From: PALSA-1295 sp963776895
GTDB taxonomy: Bacteria > Bacteroidota > Ignavibacteria > Palsa-1295
Direction of reading: 5' to 3'
Length of the DNA: 64,000 nucleotides
Assembly (NCBI GenBank): GCA_963776895.1
Contig: CAVZOL010000002.1
Coordinates: forward strand, 62,001-126,000
The notes under the pieces were generated by a model, which saw only the letters and a program-made list of their open reading frames with translations, ran no database searches and had not been told where the DNA came from. The position numbers were made by a program, and so were the translations under genes. Below, in pieces: positions 8,728 to 17,696 of this stretch (position 1 is its first letter; every line of letters starts with the position of its first letter).

Positions 8728-9060
8728 GTGAACTACAAGGTAGAATCTTTCATTGCTTCAAACGGAAGACAATATTTTGACGAGTAGCTCGATAGTCTCG
8801 ACACAGGCACTCATGCTCGCGTTCTCAAACGATTGGACCGCGTCGTCGAGGGTAATCTTGGCGATGCAGCACCGGTTGGAGAGGGTGTGCATGAATTACG
8901 GCTACACTTCGGGAAAGGTTGGCGCGTCTATTTTGGTATTGATAGGAAAACCCTTGTCGTCCTTCTTACAGGCTCCGACAAGGATTCGCAGGCACGAACT
9001 ATTATTAAAGCAAAGGCGTATTGGAAAGAGTATGAAGAACGGAAAAAAGCCACTCACTGA
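8728..9060 (+). pseudogene. RelE-type toxin (HI1419-like) with an internal TAG
   Basis: From GTG 8728 the frame reads VNYKVESFIASNGRQYFDE, then a TAG at 8785-8787, then LDSLDTGTHARVLKRLDRVV and onward through VGEGVHELRLHFGKGWRVYFG to a stop at 9058. This is the full pattern of the HI1419-like addiction-module killer family (RelE/ParE fold, about 100 residues). In that family the interrupted position is usually Trp (EWLDSL), so TGG to TAG is the simple explanation. A shortened product could start at TTG 8833 but would lack the first helix, so it is unlikely to be active. The cognate antidote follows, overlapping by 29 bases. Confidence 0.8.
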
Positions 9061-9337
9061 ACCTTACGATGAATTACGAAAGAGGCACTTGCGTAACCCA
9101 GAGGTTGCGGCGGAGTATTTGACGCTGGCCTTTCAAGAAGGCAACCCTGATGAAATACGAGATTCGATCCGCAGGGTGATGGAGGCAAACAACGACGTCA
9201 TGCCAAAATCGGTTGAACGAAGCCTTGCCGAAATGTCCTCTCGCATGGGGCGGCATGGCCTCACCCTCACGATCCAGCCCGCAAAACGAATTCACCGCAC
9301 CCTAAAGCCTCCTCGAAAATCTGCTATTCGATCATAG
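9032..9337 (+). CDS. HI1420-like addiction-module antidote
   Basis: 101 residues from ATG 9032, overlapping the toxin 3' end by 29 bases, which is the usual toxin-first order of HI1419/HI1420 modules. The N-terminal half carries the family pattern NPEVAAEYLTLAFQEGNPDE. The C-terminal half (ERSLAEMSSRMGRHGLTLTI) is where the helix-turn-helix is expected; it is diverged and short. With the toxin gene interrupted, the antidote may be an orphan under weak selection. Confidence 0.7.
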   Translation: MKNGKKPLTEPYDELRKRHLRNPEVAAEYLTLAFQEGNPDEIRDSIRRVMEANNDVMPKSVERSLAEMSSRMGRHGLTLTIQPAKRIHRTLKPPRKSAIRS

Positions 9338-9382
9338 CGTTATAATCTCTAATGAGAAGCTGTCGTGGTTCTGGCTCATTTG

Positions 9383-12121
9383 CTATTCCTTAACAAACGG
9401 CAGCACGGTACGAGCACCGGAAGTCGATGTAACAATACACTCGTACATTCCGGCGGGAATGTTTTGGATGTCTAAAATGGGCGATTCGGAATTGGCTTCA
9501 AAACGCGCAACTTCGCGGCCAAGAAGATCTTCGATGAGGATAGTAGCTCGTGTGTTATTAATCCCTTGAAGTGTAATGGTATTCGATGCGGGATTTGGAT
9601 AAACGGTCAGGTTAAAGTCGCTTGGATTTAACTTGACCGAAAGAGGCTCATCCCAAACCCCCACATACCAGGGAGTTGTCCTTTTAATTCCTTCGGTATT
9701 TATTGCAGTAATGGAGTACTGCCAGGTTCCGAGAGGAAAAACATATCCAACGTAATGTTGAGTAGAAGTCGGCTTCAGAGATACCGTCACAGTATCGGGC
9801 GGGCGTTAAATCGTGGTATCCGCGCCATAGGCAACGGTTACCGTTACTGAAACAATCGAATCCGTCGATAAATATGGATCAGCAAAAACATCTGCTTGTA
9901 TTCTGACAGAGTCCGAGCTATATCCAATGCTATCGAACGCTGTAACAGGTGTATGCACGATCATCGGCCCGGCGCTCCAGGCATAATCGGCGAAGGGCGT
10001 CAGGAACGAATAATCGTTCGCCCAGGTGGTGTACATCATGCCGCGCATGTTGGGGATGGTATCCATGGCAAGCCGCCAATCGCGCATGTTGACCGTGTTT
10101 GGCACATCGTAATAGGGGCTAGTGATCTGCGAAAAACCAAGCTTTGAAAAAAAGTCGAGGCTCTGGGACATATACCCTGAGTTCCAGTTCACGATCGTGA
10201 AATCCTTCGGGATAAGGTTCCAGTCGCCAGTGAGATCGCCATTGACGAGATAGTAATCGTCGTGCGCATTGTGCAGCGAATCGAACATATCGCTCCAATC
10301 GAAGCGCTCCGCTCCTGGATGCACTTCCTGAATGATGGAATCGGACTTCTCGACATTATCGGCAAGCAGTTTGGCGGGTGAAAGATGGCGGGAGGTACAG
10401 GCCGTATCCCAATTCATCTCGCGGATCTCATCGTGACTCATGAAATACTTCCCAGCATGATATTGCGCATCGACGAGCGAAAGCTGATTTTGCAAAATGG
10501 GATACAGTGTGTCTTCCGATACACACACCATCGTCGAGCCATCGCCGGTTTGGTCGTTCTCTACTGGATTTGGACGGATGAAATGCACTTGCACCGTGTC
10601 GCCATCCTTGATCGCGCTTCCCGGCAAGACTTGGAACCCCGGCGACGTATGCCAGGGATAGGAACCCTCATTGTTTTCCATTGTGCTATCGATAAGGGTT
10701 GCATAATCGCGGCCTTCGGTGTATGTTACGGATTTCCCATTTTCGCTCACGGTGGGAAGCTGGGCTGCGGGGCGAAGCACATTCGTCATTCCAGCGTCTT
10801 CGATCGCAAAATCATCGAACCATATCGTTCCAGCCGAACCGCCCCACACGCCGCAATAGACATAGAGGGAATCATACGTCAGCGTATTGAAAACAACGTT
10901 ATACTGGCTCCATGCCGTATCTGTGGAAGGAACAGAGAAGGCCGTGTACGTCAGCGCGGTACTTTGCGCGCCGTTGTGGCCGATGGCAAGTAATTGTACT
11001 TCCGATCCCTGAAAATCTTGCGTCTTTATCCACACGGACATGTGATAACCATGAAACGGCTTACAGTTCAGCGAGCGAATGAAACGGGCATCTCCAGCCC
11101 CATTCCCCGCTGTGAAATTCGTGCAGCGCGCGCTGTATTTACCCGAGTGAGCGGTCGTCGAATCAACGAACATGCTTTGATTGGGGCCGTCATAATAGCT
11201 CCAGCCCGTAAACTGCCCATTCGAGACACTCTCAAAATCTCCGTTGGGAAGTATCATATTCGGATCGGTGAGCAACGTGCCAGCATTGGATTGGATGAGA
11301 TAGGAACTTGTCGTTGGAATACCTTCGGCAATATCGGGATCGTGAAAAAGAATTCCTTCCGACCATCCGAATGGAAATACTCCGGGAATGATCTCCACAT
11401 TTGAATTATACGAATAAACCTGCAGCGAATCCACATTATAAAAATATTGCGGGTACGAGCCCTCGAACACGCTATAGATGTTATTCTTGAAATCGTTCTG
11501 CTGAAGTCCGTTCAGCTTGTGCGCGGCCATCGTGTCTTCAATGGTTTCGAGAGCCGCTACCTGGCTTTGCTCGATCAAATTATGCAGGGAAAAGACCCAG
11601 CGAATGGGGTAATCGGGCCAATCGTTAATATGAAGCATCGGGAGTGCTCCGTTCTGTAAAAGCTGCGCAAAAGTCGAGATACTATTGAAGGTGCCATTCG
11701 GATCGGTACCGGCAAGAAGAATCCCATTCTGGGACACATCTAACACGTAACCTTCTGCCGATGGCATCGTCTCACCCGACGCAAGGGCAGCACCGAGCGC
11801 CGAATCGAGAGCGGGATAACTTCCGGCTTCGCCTAAATAAATAGCGCCAGCAATGCCTTGAGGAAATGCGCCCCGAAATGGGGCGAGCGTGTAACCGAGC
11901 GATTGTTGAAGAATGCGTTCGAGGTAATCCAGCGCCTGTGCCGAAGCCGTGTCAGAAACGAGAATGGGGGTTGCAGGCGTGATGGCAAACGTGGTTGCCG
12001 AACGGAAATACGATACTTTGGGACGAGGATGAAGTCCGGCAAGAGTGCTGGATTGCTGTGCGTAGCTCTCAGAGCCAATAAAGCTTAATAGTAGAAAAAA
12101 TAATACGAATCTCTGTTTCAT
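9383..12121 (-). pseudogene. GH20-like T9SS-exported glycosidase, interrupted by TAA
   Basis: A single frame of 912 codons broken once, by TAA at 9806-9808 (GADTTI stop RPPDTVTV). It starts at ATG 12121 with signal peptide MKQRFVLFFLLLSFIGSES. Residues about 30-170 resemble the GH20 N-terminal accessory domain (GAIYLGEAG, YVLDVSQNGILLAGTDPNG). A TIM-barrel-like part follows (PDYPIRWVFSLHN, with later conserved Asp/Glu/Trp), carrying an inserted carbohydrate-binding beta-sandwich (NGDFESVSNGQFTGWSYY). The segment after the stop holds an Ig-like strand and a T9SS sorting domain (NLTVYPNPASNTITL ... IPAGMYECIV). Terminating at the TAA would remove the sorting domain, so the product would probably not be exported to the surface. 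Likely substrate is a beta-N-acetylhexosamine glycan, by family only. Confidence 0.7.
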
Positions 12122-12175
12122 AATGGAAAGAACAAAGTATAAGCGATTGAACTCACACAAAAATAATTGGTTTAA

Positions 12176-12315
12176 GGAAACTCCGATTAAGTCTGGATCC
12201 CCGCATTCGCGGGGATGACAAAGGTACGAATCATTGCGCGAAGCGCAAAAAACGCCACATCCTGTCATTCCCGCGAACGCGGGGAATCCAGGTTTGGGAC
12301 TTAATCAGAGTAGCC
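12176..12315. repeat. Inverted pair of CATTCCCGCG-type palindromes
   Basis: Two copies of a common genomic palindrome lie in opposite orientation: GGATCCCCGCATTCGCGGGG at 12195-12214 followed by ATGACA, and TGTCATTCCCGCGAACGCGG at 12263-12282 followed by GGAATCC. The arms extend outward (GATTAAGTCT and its inverse near 12299-12312). Together they fill the intergenic space between the divergent GH20-like and PD40-OmpA genes, so they lie in the promoter or leader region of both. Confidence 0.8.
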
Positions 12316-12368
12316 TTAACATCCGAGCTCTTAAACAGTCTGGCTTACCGATTCCTTCCATTTTCTTT

Positions 12369-14135
12369 TTGAAACGTACTCGTTCTCTTTGGTTTCTCCT
12401 CATTTTGACTGCGATTAGCACCACCGCTAAGTCGCAGGCGATTTCTGTTATTCCGGAAAATACTCCGCTTATGGCGATTCCAGCCCAGCTTCCCGATCAG
12501 GATTCCGCCGACGACCGTCCGTGCTTCACGCTCGATGGCCGTACGATGTATTTCGGTTCGCGCCGTCCTTCGAAAGACCCGTGGCGCGTGCCCGATCCGA
12601 ACCCGAATTGGAAATGGGACAGCGATCTCTGGGAACGCATTCTGACCGATAGCGGATGGTCTTCGCCGATCAATCTTGGCCCACCGATCAATAATTCCGC
12701 AGGCCAGCTTAATCCAACGATCTCTCCGCGCGGCGACGAGCTGTATTACGTGGGTACCAATCCGGTGCTGTGGCATGCCAAGCTCGTCGATGGAAAGTTC
12801 CAGCAGCCGCAGCCCGTGCAGGGGTTGCTGAATAATATCTATGCGAACAAACAATTTACGATGAGCCGTTTTCACGATTCGATCTGGTATCTCGTCAATC
12901 GAGAGATGGCTCCGGATTCCGATCTCAAACTGCGCGCCCCGGACGCGTGGGATCTGCATTTCCGCGAACATCTGGTGCAACATTTAAAAACGCAAATGGC
13001 TGTAGATTTTTTTTCGCAGACGATCCGCTGTGAATCCACCATTTCCCCTGACGGCAAAGTTGCCATCTTTAGCGAAGACTTTGGAAAAAAAGGCGAGTAT
13101 GGGATCGCCGGCGAAGGCGGCGAGGACTTGTGGCTTGTAACGATCGGTCCCAATGGTTCCTGGGATACCGTAAAATATATGGGAAGCAATGTTAATTCCC
13201 CGTATGACGAGACCTACCCCTTTCTCGCAGCAGACGGCGTGACCTTGTATTTTACCTCTACCCGGCCATGCCCAACGTGTCCGCGCGGTACGAGCGGCGG
13301 TCAGGATCTGTACCGCACGCAATATCATGACGGACGCTGGAGCAACCCTGTTCCGCTGGGTCCCCCGTTTAATTCCCCAGCGGACGATTACGGCTTTTCC
13401 ATTGGCCCGGATGGCAAGACGGCGTATTTTGTGAGCAACCGCGAAGGAAAATCCCGGCTCTATCAGGTAAATCTCAGGCCGCAGGATTCTGCCATTGCAC
13501 CAAAGCCGGTCGTCATTCTGCAAGGCACCGTTACCGACGCAAAGACTCACAAGCCGCTCGCTGCGGAAATTTTTGTCGATGATCTTACTGCGAAGGAATC
13601 CGATTTCAGCGTTTATAGCGACAGCCTCTCCGGCAGCTACACGCTCGCCGCGCAGCGTGGGCAGCGCATCGGCATTCAAGCCATCGCCGCCGGACATTTA
13701 CCGCGCTCCGAGCGGTTCGAAGTTCCCGCCGATCAGCCGTTCGACCGCACCAAGCTCGATCTTGCGCTCGAACCCACGGAACTTGGCGCTACGATGGAGT
13801 TCAAAAATGCCTATTTCGATTTTGGCAAGTCGGAACTGTTACCGGAAAGTAAACTTGAGCTCGATCGTGTTGTGCTCTTTCTTAAAAGATCGGCGAATAC
13901 CACGCTCGAGATCGCGGGCTACACCGACGATGTTGGCACGATCGCCGCCAATCAAAAACTTTCGGAAGACCGGGCGAGCGCCGTGCGAGATTATCTCGTG
14001 AGCCGTGGCGTGTCGGCTACGCGGCTCAAAGCCGTAGGCTATGGCAAAACGAGACCGCTCGTGAAGGGCAACACCGAAGCAGCGCGCGCGCAAAACCGGA
14101 GAGTGGAAATGACGATCACGAGCGAATCGGATTAA
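12369..14135 (+). CDS. PD40 propeller / OmpA-family cell-envelope protein
   Basis: 588 residues from TTG 12369 (LKRTRSLWFLLILTAISTT), a plausible signal peptide; the frame upstream encodes only the intergenic repeat. An ATG start is absent near the signal peptide, so the start is uncertain. PD40 blades appear as TMYFGSRRPSKD, ELYYVGTNP, TLYFTSTRPCP and TAYFVSNREGKS. Then comes a carboxypeptidase-regulatory beta-sandwich (VILQGTVTDAKTHKPLAAEI), then a C-terminal OmpA domain (FDFGKSELLPESKLELD, GYTDDVGT, RRVEMTI). It is probably periplasmic, binding peptidoglycan. Same architecture as the gene at 5646, with an added sandwich domain typical of PorE/SprF-neighbour proteins. Confidence 0.85.
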   Translation: MKRTRSLWFLLILTAISTTAKSQAISVIPENTPLMAIPAQLPDQDSADDRPCFTLDGRTMYFGSRRPSKDPWRVPDPNPNWKWDSDLWERILTDSGWSSPINLGPPINNSAGQLNPTISPRGDELYYVGTNPVLWHAKLVDGKFQQPQPVQGLLNNIYANKQFTMSRFHDSIWYLVNREMAPDSDLKLRAPDAWDLHFREHLVQHLKTQMAVDFFSQTIRCESTISPDGKVAIFSEDFGKKGEYGIAGEGGEDLWLVTIGPNGSWDTVKYMGSNVNSPYDETYPFLAADGVTLYFTSTRPCPTCPRGTSGGQDLYRTQYHDGRWSNPVPLGPPFNSPADDYGFSIGPDGKTAYFVSNREGKSRLYQVNLRPQDSAIAPKPVVILQGTVTDAKTHKPLAAEIFVDDLTAKESDFSVYSDSLSGSYTLAAQRGQRIGIQAIAAGHLPRSERFEVPADQPFDRTKLDLALEPTELGATMEFKNAYFDFGKSELLPESKLELDRVVLFLKRSANTTLEIAGYTDDVGTIAANQKLSEDRASAVRDYLVSRGVSATRLKAVGYGKTRPLVKGNTEAARAQNRRVEMTITSESD

Positions 14136-14188
14136 AATTCCAGAACCGGGATTACACCGATTGGATGGATCACACTGATTTTTAGGGA

Positions 14189-14350
14189 TGTCACCCTGAG
14201 CGAAGCAAATCGTAGCGAAGCGAAGATTTGCGGAGTCGAAGGATCTCCGGACATTCACCCGCGAGCTAAACTACATGCGATCCTTCGACTCCGTTTTTCT
14301 CTCCTACCATGAGCGATCATGGGTCGAGAAAAACTCCGCTCAGGATGACA
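14189..14350. repeat. 162-bp inverted-repeat element
   Basis: The left arm starts TGTCACCCTGAGCGAAG and contains GGAGTCGAAGGATC. The right arm starts GATCCTTCGACTCCG and ends CTCCGCTCAGGATGACA. The arms are imperfect inverses, so the region can fold into a long cruciform or hairpin. The right arm contains the 16-bp hairpin CCATGAGCGATCATGG (14307-14322), a member of a dispersed family. The element fills most of the 241-bp gap before the next gene. Confidence 0.8.
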
Positions 14351-14376
14351 ATTTAATTTATTATGAGCTGTCCTAA

Positions 14377-15054
14377 ATGAAGAATCTCGCGACTAAAACC
14401 ATCCTTGGATTTGCGCAACTCGTAGTCGCTCTCGGAGTACTGCTTTTTGCGCCTGCCTGGACGTTCGATTTCTGGCAAGCCTGGGTGTATTTATTGGTGT
14501 TCGTTACATCCTCCGCGCTGATCACGATCTATTTATGGAAGAGAGATCCCAAGCTTCTCGAGCGCCGGGTGAATGCAGGGCCATCCGCTGAGAAAGAAAA
14601 AAAGCAGAAGCTGATCCAAGTCTTTGCTTCGCTCGCGTTCATTGGACTGATGATCGTTCCCTCGCTCGATCATCGCTTTTCCTGGTCGAACGTTCCGGTG
14701 TTGGTTGTGATCGGTGGAGACCTATTAGCAGCACTTGGTTTTTTCATTGTCTTCCTTGTATTTAAGGAAAATACGTTCACCGCAGCGACCATTGAGATAG
14801 CTCCGGACCAAACCGTTATTTCATCCGGGCCGTATGCGGTCGTTCGCCATCCGATGTACGCAGGCGCGCTTATCATGCTCTTTGGCACACCGCTGGCGCT
14901 CGGATCGTGGTGGGCGCTCCTCCTGTTTATTATGATGACCTTCGTTATCGTCTGGCGGCTTTTAAATGAGGAGACATTCCTTTCTAAAAGTCTTCCCGGA
15001 TATAACGAGTATTGTAGGAAGGTGCAGTACCGGCTAATCCCATTTATTTGGTAA
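14377..15054 (+). CDS. Isoprenylcysteine methyltransferase-like (ICMT/PEMT) membrane protein
   Basis: 225 residues with about five hydrophobic segments. The C-terminal half has the SAM-binding signature of the ICMT/PEMT membrane methyltransferase family, seen as GPYAVVRHPMYAGALIM near residue 150 and EETFLSKSLPGYNEYCRKV at the end. Bacterial members methylate lipids or unknown small substrates at the inner membrane; the substrate here is unknown. Stop TAA is followed directly by an ATG of the next gene, so the two are probably co-transcribed. Confidence 0.85.
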   Translation: MKNLATKTILGFAQLVVALGVLLFAPAWTFDFWQAWVYLLVFVTSSALITIYLWKRDPKLLERRVNAGPSAEKEKKQKLIQVFASLAFIGLMIVPSLDHRFSWSNVPVLVVIGGDLLAALGFFIVFLVFKENTFTAATIEIAPDQTVISSGPYAVVRHPMYAGALIMLFGTPLALGSWWALLLFIMMTFVIVWRLLNEETFLSKSLPGYNEYCRKVQYRLIPFIW

Positions 15055-15090
15055 ATGGAATTTGTTAGCCATTCGAAATTAAAATTATCA

Positions 15091-15885
15091 ATGTTAGAAT
15101 ACCGTACCATCCGTGGAATTAAACTCGCCTTCGATTATGTCGAAGGCGACGGAGCGTTAATCGTTTTTCTTCATGGCGTTGGCGCAGATCGAACCGGTTG
15201 GGAACCGCAAGTCAAGTTTTTTAGCCAGCGCGGGTATTCAGTCGCAGCGATTGATATGCGCGGCAGTGGTTTATCACAATCGCGAGATCAAAACGGGCCT
15301 GCACTACCGATCACCATCGCGGATTTCGCCGCCGACATTCACGAACTTATTCGCACGCTTGGATTCGAGCAAGCGCATTGGGTCGGTAATTCCATGGGCG
15401 GAGTGATTATCATGGAAGCATTTCGCCAACAACTTCCAACGATCTCTAAGGCCGTTCTAACAAACACATTTGCAAAGCATCCGGATTCGCAGATGATTCT
15501 TCCTCGCCCCGCCAATGCGCTGAAAACAAAATCGCTTGCGGAGTTTGCTGCTGAAAGAATTCCCTTCGCGCACCGATCAGACATCAGTCCCGAAATTTTA
15601 GAAACCAGCATTCGCGCGATGGCTACGAAAGATGTGGAAACCTACTTGCTCTCCTGGCGTGAAACGTGGAGTCAGGATTACCTGGATCTACTTCCAAATG
15701 TTCGGGTTCCATCACTTGTCATTACGGGCTCGTTGGATAAGATCACTCCACCCACGCTTGGCCTTGAAATTGCGGGATTAATTCCTAACGCGGAGTATTT
15801 TGAGATACAAAATGCGAGTCATCTTTCGAATTTGGATCAGCCGGAAGAGTTTAATCGTGTAGTATTGGAATTTTTGAAGACATAG
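15091..15885 (+). CDS. Alpha/beta hydrolase
   Basis: 264 residues from ATG 15091 (MLEYRTIRGIKLAFDY); an in-frame ATG at 15055 abuts the previous stop and would add 12 residues. Alpha/beta-hydrolase fold with oxyanion-hole HGVG near residue 26, nucleophile elbow GNSMGG near residue 100, acidic residue in TGSLDKITPP and catalytic His in NASHLSNLDQPEEF. Cap domain and size fit the MenH/3-oxoadipate enol-lactonase-like group, but no substrate can be assigned. No signal peptide, so cytoplasmic. Confidence 0.85.
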   Translation: MLEYRTIRGIKLAFDYVEGDGALIVFLHGVGADRTGWEPQVKFFSQRGYSVAAIDMRGSGLSQSRDQNGPALPITIADFAADIHELIRTLGFEQAHWVGNSMGGVIIMEAFRQQLPTISKAVLTNTFAKHPDSQMILPRPANALKTKSLAEFAAERIPFAHRSDISPEILETSIRAMATKDVETYLLSWRETWSQDYLDLLPNVRVPSLVITGSLDKITPPTLGLEIAGLIPNAEYFEIQNASHLSNLDQPEEFNRVVLEFLKT

Positions 15886-15889
15886 TATA

Positions 15890-16309
15890 TTAGAGACTAA
15901 GTTGGTCCATAGACTTGATAGCCACCAATAAATGTTTTCTCAATTTCTTGCACAGATAAATAGAGCGTTGTGCATCTTCTTTCATTCTATCTTCTCCAGG
16001 ATACCGAGTTTCGACGGCCTCCTCTGCAAGCTCCGCTGCCTCTTTTTCGAGCACTTGCCATTCAGGATGGTACGTATAAGTTAGTTTGATGAGAAGTTGC
16101 AAGTCATGCGTTTTTGGAAATGGTACTTCTTTTTCCGCCAAAAATCCTTTGAGAAGTTTTTCGATACATTGTTGTGCATGAAAACAGGATGAATCATAGT
16201 TCGGACGAATGAGCGCCCTATATTCTCTCATCATGGAGGTATAGTCTCCCTGAGCCTTCTTAAGCCACTGCTTGCAAGCTTCCGTCGTAGAGTATTCTTC
16301 CCTCAGCAA
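15890..16309 (-). CDS. HEPN-domain protein of a HEPN/MNT pair
   Basis: 139 residues from TTG 16309. All-helical HEPN domain: QWLKKAQGDYTSM in helix 1, YDSSCFHAQQCIEKLLKGFL in helix 2 and KTHDLQLLI in helix 3, with ETRYPGED before the last helix. HEPN proteins in this arrangement are usually RNase toxins neutralised by the adjacent minimal nucleotidyltransferase. A textbook Rx4-6H ribonuclease motif is not obvious, so it may belong to the less characterised PF05168 branch. The 5' end overlaps the MNT gene by 50 bases, which supports translational coupling. The TTG start is weakly supported; no nearer ATG precedes the conserved helix. Confidence 0.85.
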   Translation of the reverse strand: MLREEYSTTEACKQWLKKAQGDYTSMMREYRALIRPNYDSSCFHAQQCIEKLLKGFLAEKEVPFPKTHDLQLLIKLTYTYHPEWQVLEKEAAELAEEAVETRYPGEDRMKEDAQRSIYLCKKLRKHLLVAIKSMDQLSL

Positions 16310-16589
16310 TAATCGATTTCATGAAATAATCACCAATCTCAAGACGGTGGCGAATTTCTTCTGGGGTGCGAAGAAAAAGATCCACAGGGAATGGATGATC
16401 AATGGCACAAAGGATTTCGGCAGCTTTTTGTGATCGGCGGCCTTCAAAATCCATGATGACTAACAAATCCACATCGGAGTCCTCGTTCTGACCACCGCTC
16501 ACCTGCGAACCGAACAGTACGATTTTATGGGGCGAATAGCGATGCGCTATCTCGTCCACGAATTCTAGAATGTGTTGCTCGCCTATCAT
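16260..16589 (-). CDS. MNT-type nucleotidyltransferase (antitoxin of HEPN/MNT pair)
   Basis: 109 residues. Pol-beta-type nucleotidyltransferase core, with GSQVSGGQNEDSDVDLLV near residues 27-44 giving the GSxxxG and DxD metal-binding motifs, and a third Asp in PVDLFLRTPEE. MNT partners of HEPN toxins act by adenylylating the toxin in several studied systems; this is known for the family, not shown here. The order is MNT first, then HEPN. All three catalytic acidic residues are present, so the enzyme may be active. Confidence 0.9.
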   Translation of the reverse strand: MIGEQHILEFVDEIAHRYSPHKIVLFGSQVSGGQNEDSDVDLLVIMDFEGRRSQKAAEILCAIDHPFPVDLFLRTPEEIRHRLEIGDYFMKSIIAEGRILYDGSLQAVA

Positions 16590-16687
16590 GTTTAGTTAAA
16601 CGAACTGGCCTCCTAAAAGGTTATTAGACTCCCACTCTAATTCTGACCATCAATGGGAGTTTGGTGCTGGGATTTTTTGACAGAATA

Positions 16688-17029
16688 ATGAAGCTCTCTG
16701 ATCTTTCTTCGCTCTCCACCCTCCTTTCGCGAGAAGAGACGGATGCGCTTGCAAAAGAAGCTGCTGCAAAACAAGCCAAACGCAAACTCGGCGAGGGTCA
16801 AGAAGTGCGCGTGTTTCTCGACAAAAAAGCACGGCGGGGAAAAGCGGTAACCGTTATCGAAGGACTTCATCTTTCCACCGAAATGCGCGATAAACTTGCA
16901 AAAACACTTCGCCAAAAATTCAGCGCCGGTGGTACTGCTGAAAAAGATACGATTGAATTGCAGGGCGATCATGTTCTAAAGGTCGCGGAATATCTTCGCG
17001 AAAATGCCTTCCTTGTAAAGACCAAATAA
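16688..17029 (+). CDS. SUI1/eIF1-like translation factor (YciH type)
   Basis: 113 residues from ATG 16688. Residues about 40-113 match the SUI1 fold: VRVFLDKKARRGKAVTVIEG, a basic loop, then KLAKTLRQKFSAGGT and IELQGDHVLKVAEYL. The N-terminal 35 residues are charged and probably helical. Bacterial YciH relatives of eIF1 bind the small ribosomal subunit and are thought to influence start-codon fidelity or stress translation. One base separates it from lipB, so they are likely one operon. Confidence 0.9.
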   Translation: MKLSDLSSLSTLLSREETDALAKEAAAKQAKRKLGEGQEVRVFLDKKARRGKAVTVIEGLHLSTEMRDKLAKTLRQKFSAGGTAEKDTIELQGDHVLKVAEYLRENAFLVKTK

Positions 17030-17030
17030 C

Positions 17031-17696
17031 ATGCAGCTTCTTGAACTTGGGCTAACTCCATACCAGCAAGCCTGGGATCTCCAACGCGAGATCTTTCGTG
17101 GCGTCATAGCCGATGAGGAAGAAGATACGCTGATTCTCGTCGAGCATCCGCATGTTTACACGTTCGGACGCGGATCTGATATGGGGAATTTTCTTCTTCC
17201 TGACGCAAAGCTCCATGAGATCGGCGCGGAAAAATTCGAGATCGAGCGCGGCGGCGATGTAACCTATCACGGGCCGGGGCAATTGGTGGGCTATCCGATT
17301 CTCAATCTGGCGCATTTTAAGGAGGACCTGGGATGGTATCTGCGTGCGCTTGAAGATACCATTATCAATGTGCTTGCCACTTATGATATAGAAGGATTTC
17401 GTATCTCCGGACGAACTGGCGTATGGACCGGCAGTGCTGGAAATGAAGAAAAGATCTGCGCGATCGGCGTTCATGCTTCGCGCTGGTGTACGATGCATGG
17501 GTTCGCGTTCAATGTGAATACCGATCTTTCGTATTTCGAGCATATCGTTCCCTGCGGCATTTCTGACCGTGGTGTGACAAGCCTCGAAAAAATACTCGGA
17601 AGGAGAATTCCGATGGACGAAGTAATTAGCCGTTATGTTGATGCATTCGAAGCTGTCTTTCATGTAAATTTCGAAGAATCTATTATCCAACAATGA
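17031..17696 (+). CDS. lipB: Octanoyltransferase LipB
   Basis: 221 residues. It transfers octanoate from acyl carrier protein to lipoyl domains, the first step of de novo lipoate attachment. Family motifs are complete: RGGDVTYHGPGQLVGYPILN near residue 75, the catalytic Lys in KICAIGVHASRW near 145, and the catalytic Cys in PCGISDRGVTSL near 180. Lipoate is needed by 2-oxoacid dehydrogenases such as the E1-containing complex encoded at 20214-22748. The stop overlaps the following ATG as ATGA. Confidence 0.96.
   Translation: MQLLELGLTPYQQAWDLQREIFRGVIADEEEDTLILVEHPHVYTFGRGSDMGNFLLPDAKLHEIGAEKFEIERGGDVTYHGPGQLVGYPILNLAHFKEDLGWYLRALEDTIINVLATYDIEGFRISGRTGVWTGSAGNEEKICAIGVHASRWCTMHGFAFNVNTDLSYFEHIVPCGISDRGVTSLEKILGRRIPMDEVISRYVDAFEAVFHVNFEESIIQQ

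Noticed and set aside
8785..9808. Stop-codon recoding as the reason for in-frame TAG/TAA
   Set aside because: TAA and TAG both occur as ordinary stops of many genes here, and the interrupted positions correspond to different amino acids.
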